A stretch of DNA of 52,582 nucleotides from CAZNKU01 sp045654805 (GTDB lineage: Bacteria > Bacillota > Clostridia > Monoglobales > Firm-18), in NCBI GenBank assembly GCA_045654805.1, contig JAZOOD010000046.1:1-52582 (forward strand), given 5' to 3'. Below, one piece after another: positions 26,112 through 34,686 of the stretch. The notes under the pieces were generated by a model. The model did no database searches, was not told the DNA's origin, and was given only the letters and a program-made list of their open reading frames with translations. The position numbers and the translations under genes were made by a program. How positions within the stretch are numbered: the stretch's first letter is position 1; each line of letters begins with the position of its first letter.

Positions 26112-27137
26112 TTATATCAATCCCATACACCAAACAACAACAAGTGCCGTTAGTGTTACCAAAGTGTCAATAGTAATTCCATAGAACATAGGTTTAAGTC
26201 CGGCCTTCTTAAAATCGGTAATACTTGTTCCCAAACCTATTGCTGCTAAGGCAGTAACCATCAAAAACTTGCTTGTACCCTTTATGATTCCGGACGCAGT
26301 TGCGGGAATAAATCCTACACTATTCAAGATAGCCAATAACAGAAAACCACCAATGAACCAAGGAACAATTTTCACAAGGTTTACTTTCTGGCCGTTGTTT
26401 GCTGCTTTCAATTCTTTGTGCTTTATGCGAGTGCTTATGTATGCAAAAACCAAGACAGTAGGAATAATTGCAATAGTTCTGGTAAGCTTCACCATTGTGG
26501 CGAAGTCACCTGCAATTTCGGAGAAAGCATATCCGGAAGCAACAACACTAGCAGTATCATTCACCGACGTTCCCGCCCATATACCGTAGGCAATGTCAGA
26601 CAAACCCAGTGCTTTGCCCATAAGAGGATACAGTGCAATCATCACCATATCAAAGAGGAAGGTTGATGACATTGCAAAAGCAATATCTTTATCGTCAGCA
26701 TCGATTACGGGAGCAATAGCAGCTATGGCGGAACCACCACAGATACCCGTTCCTGCTGATATAAGGTTGCTCAACTTCCAATTCAAGCCAAAGAGCTTGC
26801 GGATAAAATAACCGCCGCCAAAGCACATAGCAAACGTAAATATCATCACAAAAAATGTCATCTTACCTACAGACATAATCGTGTTGATAGATAAAGATGC
26901 ACCTAAAAGTATAATTGCAACTTTTAAGATTCTTTTAGATGTGAATTTGAGTGCGGGTTTTATCCAAGATGGATGGAAAAAGGTGTTAATGAATGTACCC
27001 ATAAACAAGGCGATGATGGAAGCTCCTAACAATTCTCCGGGAATTAGTTTCTCTACAAAAATTGATAAACCAGCTACCGCAAAGCAGATAGCAACGCCAA
27101 GTATGAAAATACCATGTTTTTTTGATTTTGTTTCCAT
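26112..27137 (-). CDS. YeiH-type putative sulfate exporter family transporter (UPF0324)
   Basis: The 341-residue membrane protein has about ten hydrophobic segments and the family's motifs: LGASLSINTI, GTGICGGSAIAAIAPVI (about residues 128-145), AGTSVNDTASVVA and GLGTSITDF. Members of this family are annotated as sulfate, sulfonate-derived or small-anion exporters, with little biochemistry. A plausible GGAG site (minus strand, bases around 27149) precedes the ATG. It lies between two related hairpins with the integrase, so it may be cargo of a mobile segment. Confidence 0.85.
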   Translation of the reverse strand: METKSKKHGIFILGVAICFAVAGLSIFVEKLIPGELLGASIIALFMGTFINTFFHPSWIKPALKFTSKRILKVAIILLGASLSINTIMSVGKMTFFVMIFTFAMCFGGGYFIRKLFGLNWKLSNLISAGTGICGGSAIAAIAPVIDADDKDIAFAMSSTFLFDMVMIALYPLMGKALGLSDIAYGIWAGTSVNDTASVVASGYAFSEIAGDFATMVKLTRTIAIIPTVLVFAYISTRIKHKELKAANNGQKVNLVKIVPWFIGGFLLLAILNSVGFIPATASGIIKGTSKFLMVTALAAIGLGTSITDFKKAGLKPMFYGITIDTLVTLTALVVVWCMGLI

Positions 27138-27254
27138 AATGAGACTCCTTAGATTTCCTTCATTTTGTATTTCCTCTTAATTTTACCACAAAATTTTGAT
27201 AAAATCAAATTATCTTTTGTTATGTATCAATAATATTTAATTATGAGGTGCAAT

Positions 27255-28406
27255 ATGTTAGATTATGAAACAAGAATATATAATCACATAATCCCCAAGA
27301 TAGGAAAAATACCACTTAATGAACTGACTCAAAATGACCTGCAGAAATTCTACAACAGCCTTAAACAAGATGGCAGACTGAGATATCGGGATACACTCGG
27401 CGAAGGATTGTCCGACAGGTTCGTGCGAAACTGCCATGCAAACTGCCGAACTGCACTACAAAAGGCAACGGATGACAGACTTATAAAAAAGAATCCTGCA
27501 ATAGGCTGCAAGATACCACCCAAAAAGTCAAGAGAGATGCAGGTGCTGACACCGGATGAAATTAAAAGATTCCTTATACAAGCAAAATATGACGGATTCT
27601 TCGAAATCTTCTTAGTAGCTTTATCCACAGGCTTACGGCGAGGAGAAGATACGGCACTGAAATGGGAAGACTTAAACTTCGATACAGGAGAACTAAAGGT
27701 ACGAAGGCAAGTCAAACGGACAAAAGGCAGATTGGTCATAACAGAGCCAAAGACTGACGAATCAGTAAGAACTATAATACTGCCCAAAAGCCTTGTAAGC
27801 ATCCTGAAGGAATATAAGGAAACAATAGACTCAGAGTGGATGTTCCCATCACCAAAAGTTGAAGGGATGCCAAGAGATCCCTCAACAGTATATGGAATGA
27901 TGCAGGTAATATTAGAAAGAGCAGAATGTAAAAAGCTTCGATTCCACGATCTCCGCCACACCTTCGCAACGACATCGGTAGCAAACGGAATGGACATCAA
28001 AACCTTATCCACCATCCTCGGACATGTATCAAGCAAAACAACACTTGATATATACCTGCATAGCACCGAGAAAATGAAAAAAGAAGCGGCAGAAAAGATT
28101 AACGCACGATTTAACGAGGATACAAATGGCAACGAAGAAACAACCACAGATGAACAGGAAAAACCGCCACAAGTCAAATTTGGGCCTAAAAAGGGCAAGA
28201 TGAGAAAGCTCGGCACAGGATGCATCATTAAGATAAACGACCACCTCTACGAGGGCAGATACTCACCCAAGGATGCCTACGGCAAAAGAATGGCAAGAAA
28301 CATATATGCACCTACAAGAGAAGAATGTGAAGAAAAGCTTGCCATACTGATCAAAGAAATGAAAGCCGAAATCGCAGAACAAAAAGCAAAACTTAAAAAT
28401 GCATAA
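27255..28406 (+). CDS. Tyrosine recombinase/integrase, N-terminally truncated
   Basis: Phage/ICE-type integrase with the full catalytic set: Arg128 (TGLRRGE), Lys166, His231 and Arg234 (HDLRH), His257 (LGHVSS) and Tyr267 (DIYLHS). The frame starts abruptly inside the core-binding domain (DYETRIYNHIIPKIGKIPL), whereas relatives from Clostridia ICEs carry an additional ~60-90 residues with an arm-binding domain. Residues ~310-380 hold an AP2-like segment (GTGCIIKINDHLYEGRYSP), as in that ICE family. The start is ATG 27255 after GAGGTG. Its codon use (more C-ending codons) differs from its neighbours, suggesting transfer. Confidence 0.85.
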   Translation: MLDYETRIYNHIIPKIGKIPLNELTQNDLQKFYNSLKQDGRLRYRDTLGEGLSDRFVRNCHANCRTALQKATDDRLIKKNPAIGCKIPPKKSREMQVLTPDEIKRFLIQAKYDGFFEIFLVALSTGLRRGEDTALKWEDLNFDTGELKVRRQVKRTKGRLVITEPKTDESVRTIILPKSLVSILKEYKETIDSEWMFPSPKVEGMPRDPSTVYGMMQVILERAECKKLRFHDLRHTFATTSVANGMDIKTLSTILGHVSSKTTLDIYLHSTEKMKKEAAEKINARFNEDTNGNEETTTDEQEKPPQVKFGPKKGKMRKLGTGCIIKINDHLYEGRYSPKDAYGKRMARNIYAPTREECEEKLAILIKEMKAEIAEQKAKLKNA

Positions 28407-28518
28407 TAACACAGATGGCACGGACATGAAAATCCGTGCCGTAGCTTTTGGGTGTATTAAATTTTGATATGGTGAAAACAAAGAAAAGGACTTTGTCCCA
28501 CAGTTGAAGATAAAAAAA

Positions 28519-28529
28519 TGTGGTCAAAC
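28519..28529 (+). repeat. Repeat ATGTGGTCAAA, copy between integrase and tRNA
   Basis: The 11-mer ATGTGGTCAAA recurs at 28722-28732 and, inverted, at 28738-28748. These copies bracket tRNA-Pro and resemble arm-type sites of a tyrosine integrase; that role is inference. Confidence 0.45.
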
Positions 28530-28557
28530 TTGTTTTTTGACACTTTTTTAGACAAAT

Positions 28558-28593
28558 CAAAAACCTCAGAATCCGCTTGGTTACTGAGGTTTA
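28558..28593 (-). terminator. tRNA-Pro terminator, right copy of the flanking hairpin
   Basis: On the minus strand, AAACCTCAG and CTGAGGTTT pair around a 14-base loop and lead into TTTTTG, directly downstream of the tRNA. It differs at four of 34 positions from the palindrome at 26009-26042. Confidence 0.75.
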
Positions 28594-28596
28594 AGG

Positions 28597-28673
<77 letters not shown>

Positions 28674-28719
28674 AAATAAAATATTTAGTTTTTTTCTATA
28701 TTCCCGTGTCTGTGGGATA

Positions 28720-28750
28720 ACATGTGGTCAAAACTGATTTGACCACATGT
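28720..28750. repeat. Perfect 13-bp inverted repeat between the two tRNA copies
   Basis: ACATGTGGTCAAA (28720-28732) and TTTGACCACATGT (28738-28750) around ACTGA. No T-run follows on either strand, so it is more like a protein-binding site, perhaps for integrase or excisionase, than a terminator. Confidence 0.7.
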
Positions 28751-28836
28751 ATTATGTTTTTTAATTCGCCGTAAAGTGGCGGTGTTAAAAGGTTTTAGGG
28801 AGTTCGGCTGGATACTTGCGAATTGGTTAGTATCGT

Positions 28837-28875
28837 GTCCCGAACGAAGCGCGCTACCAAACTGCGCTATATCCC
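28837..28875 (-). pseudogene. Truncated tRNA-Pro 5' half, candidate att core
   Basis: These 39 bases match 28634-28672 exactly, i.e. the tRNA from its second base through the anticodon loop. The rest of the tRNA does not follow. It lies 16 bases downstream of the predicted start of a consensus promoter, so it is probably the original 5' end of the tRNA gene. Such duplication is what site-specific integration into a tRNA gene leaves behind. Confidence 0.8.
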
Positions 28876-28897
28876 AAATTTAGTTAATAACAAAACC

Positions 28898-28925
28898 ATT
28901 ATACCACGAAAATTAATTTTGTCAA
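28898..28925 (-). promoter_or_regulatory. Consensus promoter of the tRNA-Pro locus
   Basis: Minus strand: TTGACA (28920-28925), 16-bp spacer, TATAAT (28898-28903). Transcription would start near 28891, run through the truncated tRNA half and 163 bp of intervening DNA, and reach the full tRNA. Confidence 0.75.
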
Positions 28926-28930
28926 TATCC

Positions 28931-28959
28931 TTTACATATCAACAAGTTTTTAGTATAAT
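28931..28959 (+). promoter_or_regulatory. Promoter of the hprK operon
   Basis: TTTACA (28931-28936), 17-bp spacer, TATAAT (28954-28959), about 36 bp before hprK. It lies back to back with the tRNA promoter, the two -35 boxes being five bases apart. Confidence 0.75.
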
Positions 28960-28995
28960 ATATGTATATAAAATGGTTTTTTAGGAGGTTTTTTT

Positions 28996-29925
28996 ATGGA
29001 AGAAAGTAAATTTACCGTAAAATTATCACAGCTTATAAGGGATTTTAAGTTGGAAGAATTATATGTAACTCCTGATAATAAAGAAATTGAAATCTTTACC
29101 CCGGAAGTTAATCGTCCAAGTTTACAGCTTACGGGTTTTTATGATTATTTTGATAGTAACAGAATTCAGATACTTGGAAAGGTTGAATATACGTATCTTA
29201 CACAGGTGAGTGAAGAAGAAAGATACAGACAGTTGGAAATGTTGTTTTCACATAAAATTCCGGCACTTATTATTACAAGAGGTCTGGATGAAATTGAGGG
29301 AATAGGAGAGCTTTCTAAAAAATATGGTGTACCTGTAATGCGTACACAGTATTCCACATCCAGATTTATGAGCGCAATTATTGCGTGGCTTAATAAGGAG
29401 CTTGCACCAAGGATTACACGCCATGGTGTTTTGGTAGAAGTATATGGCGAAGGTATATTGATTCTAGGTGAAAGCGGTGTTGGTAAAAGTGAGGCGGCTA
29501 TTGAACTTGTAAAGAGGGGGCACCGACTTGTAGCGGACGATGCCGTGGAAATAAAAAAAGTTTCCGACATATCCCTTGTAGGTTCGTCGCCGGAAATTAT
29601 ACGTCACTTTATTGAACTCAGAGGTATCGGGATTATAGATGTAAAGGAAATTTTTGGTATAGGAGCTGTTAAAAACACCGAAAAGATAGATATGGTTATT
29701 AATCTTGAAACATGGGTTGACGGAAAACAGTATGATAGACTAGGTCTTGAGGAAGAATATACAGATATATTGGGCATTAAAATACCTTCGCTTCTTATTC
29801 CGGTTAAGCCGGGAAGAAACCTTGCGGTTATTGTGGAAATTGCTGCTATGAATAACAGGCAAAAGCGCAACGGATACAATGCTGCGGAGGAACTTAACAA
29901 AAGACTTATGTCCAGTATGGAATAA
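28996..29925 (+). CDS. hprK: HPr kinase/phosphorylase
   Basis: The 309-residue protein has the Walker A motif GESGVGKS (about residues 158-165) and the HprK signature LRGIGIIDVKEIFGIGAVK near residue 210. It phosphorylates HPr on Ser46 using ATP and fructose-1,6-bisphosphate, and removes the phosphate when phosphate is high, so setting carbon catabolite repression through CcpA. TAGGAGG precedes the ATG. It heads a six-gene operon of sugar and cell-wall functions; ptsH and ccpA are not in the window. Confidence 0.96.
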   Translation: MEESKFTVKLSQLIRDFKLEELYVTPDNKEIEIFTPEVNRPSLQLTGFYDYFDSNRIQILGKVEYTYLTQVSEEERYRQLEMLFSHKIPALIITRGLDEIEGIGELSKKYGVPVMRTQYSTSRFMSAIIAWLNKELAPRITRHGVLVEVYGEGILILGESGVGKSEAAIELVKRGHRLVADDAVEIKKVSDISLVGSSPEIIRHFIELRGIGIIDVKEIFGIGAVKNTEKIDMVINLETWVDGKQYDRLGLEEEYTDILGIKIPSLLIPVKPGRNLAVIVEIAAMNNRQKRNGYNAAEELNKRLMSSME

Positions 29926-29945
29926 TTAAGGAAGAGGTATTAGTT

Positions 29946-30671
29946 TTGGAAATAAAGTTGGATTTACACACACATACATCCTTTAGTCCTCATGCTTACA
30001 GTACGTTGATGGAAAATGTAAATGTAGCTGTGGAAAAAGGGCTTGAGGCAATAGCTATGACTAACCATGGACCGAGTACCAATGATTTTTCCCACGAATG
30101 GCATTTCGCAAATCTTAGGGCTATACCTAGGAGGGTGAAAGATGTTGTGATTTTCAAAGGCGTGGAGGCAACGTATACAGATATTGACGGGAATCTTGAT
30201 ATGTCTGAGGAACAACTTAAAAAATTGGATATTGTAATAGCTTCCGGACATGGTGCCTTTGTATGTGATAAGACAAATTATGTCGAAACCTTACTTAATG
30301 TAATGAAAAATCCGTATGTTGATATTTTAGGTCATATTGCACGTAAAAGCTTTACGCTAAGCGATAAGGAATATGAGATTATTGCAAAGTCTGCCAGAGA
30401 AAACAGAAAGCTTGTGGAGCTCAATAGCTCGTGCTTTGCAAAGAAACAGGAAGTATTTTTTGAAAATTCGAAAAGGCTAATGGTTGCCTGCAAAAAATAC
30501 GGAACACCGATTGTGGTGAACACAGATGCTCATTTTTGTACTTTTGTGGGAGAGTTTAGTGAACCTTTGAAATTACTGGAGGAAATCGATTTTGATGAGG
30601 ATTTGGTTATGAATACAAGTCTTGTGAAATTTATGAACTATATAGGGAAGAATAAAAGTATAGATATTTAA
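29946..30671 (+). CDS. PHP-domain phosphoesterase (YcdX-like)
   Basis: The 241-residue protein is a PHP domain with the metal motifs DLHTHT (residues 6-11), TNHGP, an ASGHGAF segment, GHIAR and the C-terminal NTDAH. That set is typical of YcdX/PolX-type phosphatases with three metals. The substrate is probably a small phosphomonoester, not identified. The start is TTG, nine bases after GAAGAGG. It sits 20 bp after hprK and 13 bp before the ROK gene. Confidence 0.88.
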   Translation: MEIKLDLHTHTSFSPHAYSTLMENVNVAVEKGLEAIAMTNHGPSTNDFSHEWHFANLRAIPRRVKDVVIFKGVEATYTDIDGNLDMSEEQLKKLDIVIASGHGAFVCDKTNYVETLLNVMKNPYVDILGHIARKSFTLSDKEYEIIAKSARENRKLVELNSSCFAKKQEVFFENSKRLMVACKKYGTPIVVNTDAHFCTFVGEFSEPLKLLEEIDFDEDLVMNTSLVKFMNYIGKNKSIDI

Positions 30672-30684
30672 AAGGAGAATTATT

Positions 30685-31632
30685 ATGCGGATAGGGGTAG
30701 ATGTAGGAGGTACAAATTTAGTTGCCGGACTTGTTAACGATAAATTTGAACTTATTGATAAAGTGGATACACCTACTTTGGCTGCAAGACCTGATACAGA
30801 GCTTGTTGAAGATATTATAATGTTGTGTAAAAAGTTGATGCAAAAACACGAACTTACTGATAGAGATATTCAATCTATTGGCATTGGTATACCTGGATGC
30901 CGTGATGATGAAAATGGCATAGTACTTTATTGTGCAAATATAAATTTTAACAATACACCGATAGTTTCTATGATTCAAAAGGAAATTGATGTACCGGTAT
31001 ATTTGGGTAATGATGCAGATTGTGCGGCATTGGGAGAAGCTTATGCCGGTGCAACAAAGGGTGTTGATAAATCTATAATGATTACCATAGGTACAGGTAT
31101 TGGCGGCGGTATAATTATAAACAAAAAAATATATAGTGGATTTAACTTCTGCGGAGGAGAACTTGGGCATATGGTAATTGCATATGGCGGAGAGCAATGC
31201 GGATGCGGGAGAAAAGGTTGTTGGGAGGCTTATGGTTCTGCAACAGCTTTGATAAAACAGACTAAAGCTGCAATAGAATTAAACCCTGATAGCCAAATTG
31301 CCAAGATGGTTGATGGGGATTTGTCAAAAGTTAACGGCAAAACTGCCTTTGACGCTATGCGTGCAGGCTGTCCTGTGGGTAAAGATGTTGTAGATAAATA
31401 TATTGCATATTTTTCAGCAGGTATTATTAATATTATTAATATATTTCAGCCTGAAAAAATAGTTATTGGTGGCGGTGTGTCCAAGGAGGGACAGTCACTT
31501 ATTGATGCTGTAATGAAGCATGTGTCTGTGGAAAGATACGGTGCTAAAAATGATTTGCCTAAAACCACAATACACACTGCGGTATTAGGTAATGATGCAG
31601 GTGTAATTGGTGCAGCAGCACTTGGAATATAG
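30685..31632 (+). CDS. ROK family glucokinase
   Basis: The 315-residue protein has the ATP-binding DVGGTNLVAG (residues 5-14), the catalytic NDADCAALGE and the zinc site with GGELGH then CGCGRKGCWE, the ROK signature. It most likely phosphorylates glucose, or another hexose or acetylhexosamine. There is no DNA-binding domain, so it is a kinase rather than a repressor. AAAGGAG precedes the ATG. Placement in an operon with hprK and murB fits glycolytic or cell-wall sugar supply. Confidence 0.92.
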   Translation: MRIGVDVGGTNLVAGLVNDKFELIDKVDTPTLAARPDTELVEDIIMLCKKLMQKHELTDRDIQSIGIGIPGCRDDENGIVLYCANINFNNTPIVSMIQKEIDVPVYLGNDADCAALGEAYAGATKGVDKSIMITIGTGIGGGIIINKKIYSGFNFCGGELGHMVIAYGGEQCGCGRKGCWEAYGSATALIKQTKAAIELNPDSQIAKMVDGDLSKVNGKTAFDAMRAGCPVGKDVVDKYIAYFSAGIINIINIFQPEKIVIGGGVSKEGQSLIDAVMKHVSVERYGAKNDLPKTTIHTAVLGNDAGVIGAAALGI

Positions 31633-31659
31633 TATTGAGTTTTGAGAGGAGAGTCCATA

Positions 31660-32562
31660 TTGGATAATTCATCTGTAAGAAATATTTTGAAAAATATTTT
31701 AAGTGATGACTTGATTTTTGAAAACGAACCTATGAGCCGTCACACTACATTTCGTACGGGAGGAAATGCACTTTTTTTTGTGACACCGTGTACACAACAG
31801 CAGATTGCGGAGCTTATGACTCAGCTTAAGGATATTCCTCATATATTTATGGGTAATGGGTCTAATCTGTTGTTTGGTGACGGGGGTTATGATGGTGTTG
31901 TTATACAAATCGGCAATAGGTTTTCTGATATTCGTGTAGATGGAAATTACATTATTGCTGAAAGCGGGGCGTTGCTTTCTAAAATAGCAAATGTTGCATG
32001 GGAGAATGGTCTGGGCGGTTTTGAGTTTGCATCAGGTATACCTGGCTCATTGGGAGGTGCTGTTGCGATGAATGCAGGCGCCTACGGAAGAGAAATGAAG
32101 GATGTTGTAAAGCTAAGTACATGTGTAGGAGAAAGCGGTAAAGTATTGGAAATTGAAAATCACGAATTTTCATACAGGCACAGTATTTTCAGCGACAAAA
32201 ACCTTCTGGTATTAAGAACAGTTATTCATCTTGAACCTAAGGATAAAGATGCAATAAAGGCGGAAATGTCTGAACTTAACAAGCGCAGACGTGATAAACA
32301 GCCGTTGGAATATCCCAGTGCTGGAAGTACGTTCAAACGTCCGGAGGGGTATTTTGCCGGCAAGCTTATAGAAGATGCCGGACTGAAAGGTTACAGAGTA
32401 GGCGGTGCAATGGTGTCACAAAAGCATGCGGGATTTGTGATAAATTATGACAATGCTACGGCAAGTGATGTTTTAAATCTTATGGAACATATAAAAAGAG
32501 AGGTTTATATGAGATTTGGAGTAGAACTAGAGCCTGAAGTAAAGATTGTAGGAAAGGAATAA
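31660..32562 (+). CDS. murB: UDP-N-acetylenolpyruvoylglucosamine reductase
   Basis: The ~300-residue MurB has the FAD-binding region (RHTTFRTGG, GNGSNLLFGDGG), GIPGSLGGAVAMNAGAYG and the catalytic Ser in YPSAGSTFKRP, with the C-terminal Glu in ELEPEVKIVG. It makes UDP-MurNAc for peptidoglycan. The YPSAGS pattern marks the type IIb enzymes usual in Firmicutes. The start is TTG 31660, eight bases after GAGAGGAGAG; the upstream frame from 31642 would include that site. rapZ follows four bases after the stop. Confidence 0.95.
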   Translation: MDNSSVRNILKNILSDDLIFENEPMSRHTTFRTGGNALFFVTPCTQQQIAELMTQLKDIPHIFMGNGSNLLFGDGGYDGVVIQIGNRFSDIRVDGNYIIAESGALLSKIANVAWENGLGGFEFASGIPGSLGGAVAMNAGAYGREMKDVVKLSTCVGESGKVLEIENHEFSYRHSIFSDKNLLVLRTVIHLEPKDKDAIKAEMSELNKRRRDKQPLEYPSAGSTFKRPEGYFAGKLIEDAGLKGYRVGGAMVSQKHAGFVINYDNATASDVLNLMEHIKREVYMRFGVELEPEVKIVGKE

Positions 32563-32566
32563 AGAT

Positions 32567-33427
32567 ATGCGTTTTGTAATCATAACCGGGTTATCCGGAG
32601 CAGGTAAAACACACGCACTGCGGTGTCTGGAGGATTTTGGATATTATTGTATTGATAATATGCCCCCTGTTCTTATACCAAAATTTGCGGAGTTGTGTAA
32701 TAATTCTCAGGGCAAGCTTGATAAAATTGCTGTAGTAAGTGATATTCGAAGCGGCGATATGTTCAGTCAGCTCTTTGATGCTCTTAACGAGATAAAAATA
32801 AATGGTTATACTTATGAGATTTTGTTCCTTGATGCTGATGACCGGGCTTTGATTAAGAGGTATAAGGAAACCCGACGCAGCCATCCTCTTTCAATAAAGG
32901 GCAGGCTTGCAGATGCAATAGCTTTGGAAAGACGATTGCTTGAAACTGTATATACGCACGCCGATAACATAATTAATACTACAAATCTTACCCAAAAGCA
33001 GTGTAGGGCAGAACTTTCTGCTATATTTGAGGGCGATGAAACCGCACCTATAAGTGTGAATGTACTTTCATTTGGCTTCAAATATGGTATACCTGTGGAT
33101 GCTGATATGGTTTTTGATGTAAGATTTTTACCAAATCCTTACTATATTAAGGAGCTTAAAGAGCATACCGGTCTGGAGGATTGTGTGTCAGAATATGTAA
33201 TGAATTTTGAACAAAGCCGAAAGTTTTTAGGTATGATGAATGAGATGGTGGATTTTCTTATGCCTCAGTTTATAGAGGAAGGAAAAAGACACTTGGTTAT
33301 TGCCATTGGATGTACAGGAGGCAGGCATCGTTCTGTTACCCTTGCGGAGGAATTATACAAGCACTTGAAAAACAATGGGAACTCAGCGACTGTTATACAT
33401 CGTGACTATAAAAAAGATGGTGTGTAG
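32567..33427 (+). CDS. rapZ: RNase adapter / nucleotide-binding protein RapZ (YvcJ)
   Basis: The 286-residue P-loop protein has Walker A GLSGAGKT (8-15), the DNMPP motif at about 33-37 and the C-terminal IGCTGGRHRSV segment. Proteobacterial RapZ senses GlcN6P and controls RNA decay of glmS regulators. The Firmicutes homologue YvcJ binds GTP and affects competence; its molecular role is less clear. It sits tightly between murB and yvcK, the gene order conserved across Firmicutes. Confidence 0.94.
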   Translation: MRFVIITGLSGAGKTHALRCLEDFGYYCIDNMPPVLIPKFAELCNNSQGKLDKIAVVSDIRSGDMFSQLFDALNEIKINGYTYEILFLDADDRALIKRYKETRRSHPLSIKGRLADAIALERRLLETVYTHADNIINTTNLTQKQCRAELSAIFEGDETAPISVNVLSFGFKYGIPVDADMVFDVRFLPNPYYIKELKEHTGLEDCVSEYVMNFEQSRKFLGMMNEMVDFLMPQFIEEGKRHLVIAIGCTGGRHRSVTLAEELYKHLKNNGNSATVIHRDYKKDGV

Positions 33428-33438
33428 GGGAGATTTGT

Positions 33439-34407
33439 ATGGGGAAATACAGTGATCTTAAAATAGTTGTAGTTGGCGGAGGAACAGGGCTTTCTACAAT
33501 GCTCAGAGGTCTTAAAAAATACACGGATAATATTACCGCTATCGTAACCGTTGCAGATGACGGAGGAGGAAGCGGAGTGTTGCGTGATGACCTTGGAATT
33601 CTACCTCCCGGAGATATACGTAACTGCATACTTGCTCTTGCGGAAACAGAGCCTTTGATGGAAAGACTTTTGAACTACAGATTTTCTGAGGGGTCATTGT
33701 CCGGTCAAAGCTTTGGAAATCTGTTTCTTGCAGCCATGAACGGCATATGTGGAAATTTTGATGAAGCAGTAAAAAATGTGGGTGAGGTACTTAAGGTACG
33801 TGGTACTGTTTTGCCCGTTACATTAGAGGACGTTCATATAAATGCCCATCTTTGTGATGGAAGTGTTATAAGAGGAGAATGCAATATTCCAACCGGTCTT
33901 AAGCTGGGAAATAAACGTATAGATAGGATAGAGCTTGTTCCGGAGGATGCAAGGATATTGCCTGATGCGGAAAAAGCAATAAATGAGGCAGATTTGATTA
34001 TTTTAGGTCCGGGAAGTATTTATACAAGTGTCATTCCTAACCTTATAGTAAAGGGTGTGACAGATGCAATTGCTAAAGCTTCAGCTAATGTTGTTTATGT
34101 ATGCAATATAATGACTCAACCGGGTGAAAGTGATGAAATGACGGCATTTGACCACGTCAGGGCAATATATAATCATTCTTGTGAAAATATAGTGGATGTT
34201 TGTGTTGCGAATATTCAAAAACTTAGTGATGAAATGACTGAAAATTATATGCTTGAAAATTCTGCACCTGTTTATGTAGATGAAGATAAATTTGAGAAAA
34301 ACGGAATAAAGCTTGTTAAGGGTAATTTTATATCTGTTAAGAACAATAAGTACGTAAGACATAATTATGATGCTTTGGCTAAAACAATATTTGAGGAATG
34401 CTTTTGA
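33439..34407 (+). CDS. yvcK: Gluconeogenesis factor YvcK (CofD-like)
   Basis: The 322-residue protein has the CofD-like nucleotide-binding pattern VVVGGGTGLSTMLRGLK (about 10-26), VTVADDGGGSGVLR and LPPGDIRNC. YvcK binds UDP-sugars and is needed for growth on gluconeogenic carbon and for correct cell-wall synthesis. It starts 12 bp after rapZ with a GGGGAG ribosome site. The usual next gene, whiA, is missing here; a terminator lies 130 bp downstream. Confidence 0.94.
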   Translation: MGKYSDLKIVVVGGGTGLSTMLRGLKKYTDNITAIVTVADDGGGSGVLRDDLGILPPGDIRNCILALAETEPLMERLLNYRFSEGSLSGQSFGNLFLAAMNGICGNFDEAVKNVGEVLKVRGTVLPVTLEDVHINAHLCDGSVIRGECNIPTGLKLGNKRIDRIELVPEDARILPDAEKAINEADLIILGPGSIYTSVIPNLIVKGVTDAIAKASANVVYVCNIMTQPGESDEMTAFDHVRAIYNHSCENIVDVCVANIQKLSDEMTENYMLENSAPVYVDEDKFEKNGIKLVKGNFISVKNNKYVRHNYDALAKTIFEECF

Positions 34408-34537
34408 AAAGAGTATATAAAATGCTTTATGTTGCAAACAGACTATGACTTAACAGTCAGATTTATCTGCTTGTCAGCATTATTTTGAAGCTTGGCTTAC
34501 AGTAATTCTTTGTATGTAATTTTATTTTAATTTTAAT

Positions 34538-34582
34538 GAGCTGTGACAAAATAAATTTATTTTGTCACAGCTCTTATTTTAC
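34538..34582 (+). terminator. Strong rho-independent terminator after yvcK
   Basis: A perfect 36-bp palindrome with arms GAGCTGTGACAAAATAAA and its complement (34538-34573), followed by a T-rich run. It could work in both directions. The rest of 34408-34686 shows nothing recognisable. Confidence 0.8.
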
Positions 34583-34686
34583 AATAATATTTACAGATTT
34601 GCTCTCTTTAGTGAAAATAATATTGCTGTTAATAATAACTTTTAAATAGTATCGTATTTGTTTAATATCGTTTATAAAAATACAAT

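Noticed and set aside
27350..28228. 292-codon open frame on the minus strand over the integrase
   Set aside because: Ser/Leu/Phe-rich translation with no recognisable motif; it is the shadow of the integrase, whose catalytic residues are all in the plus-strand frame.
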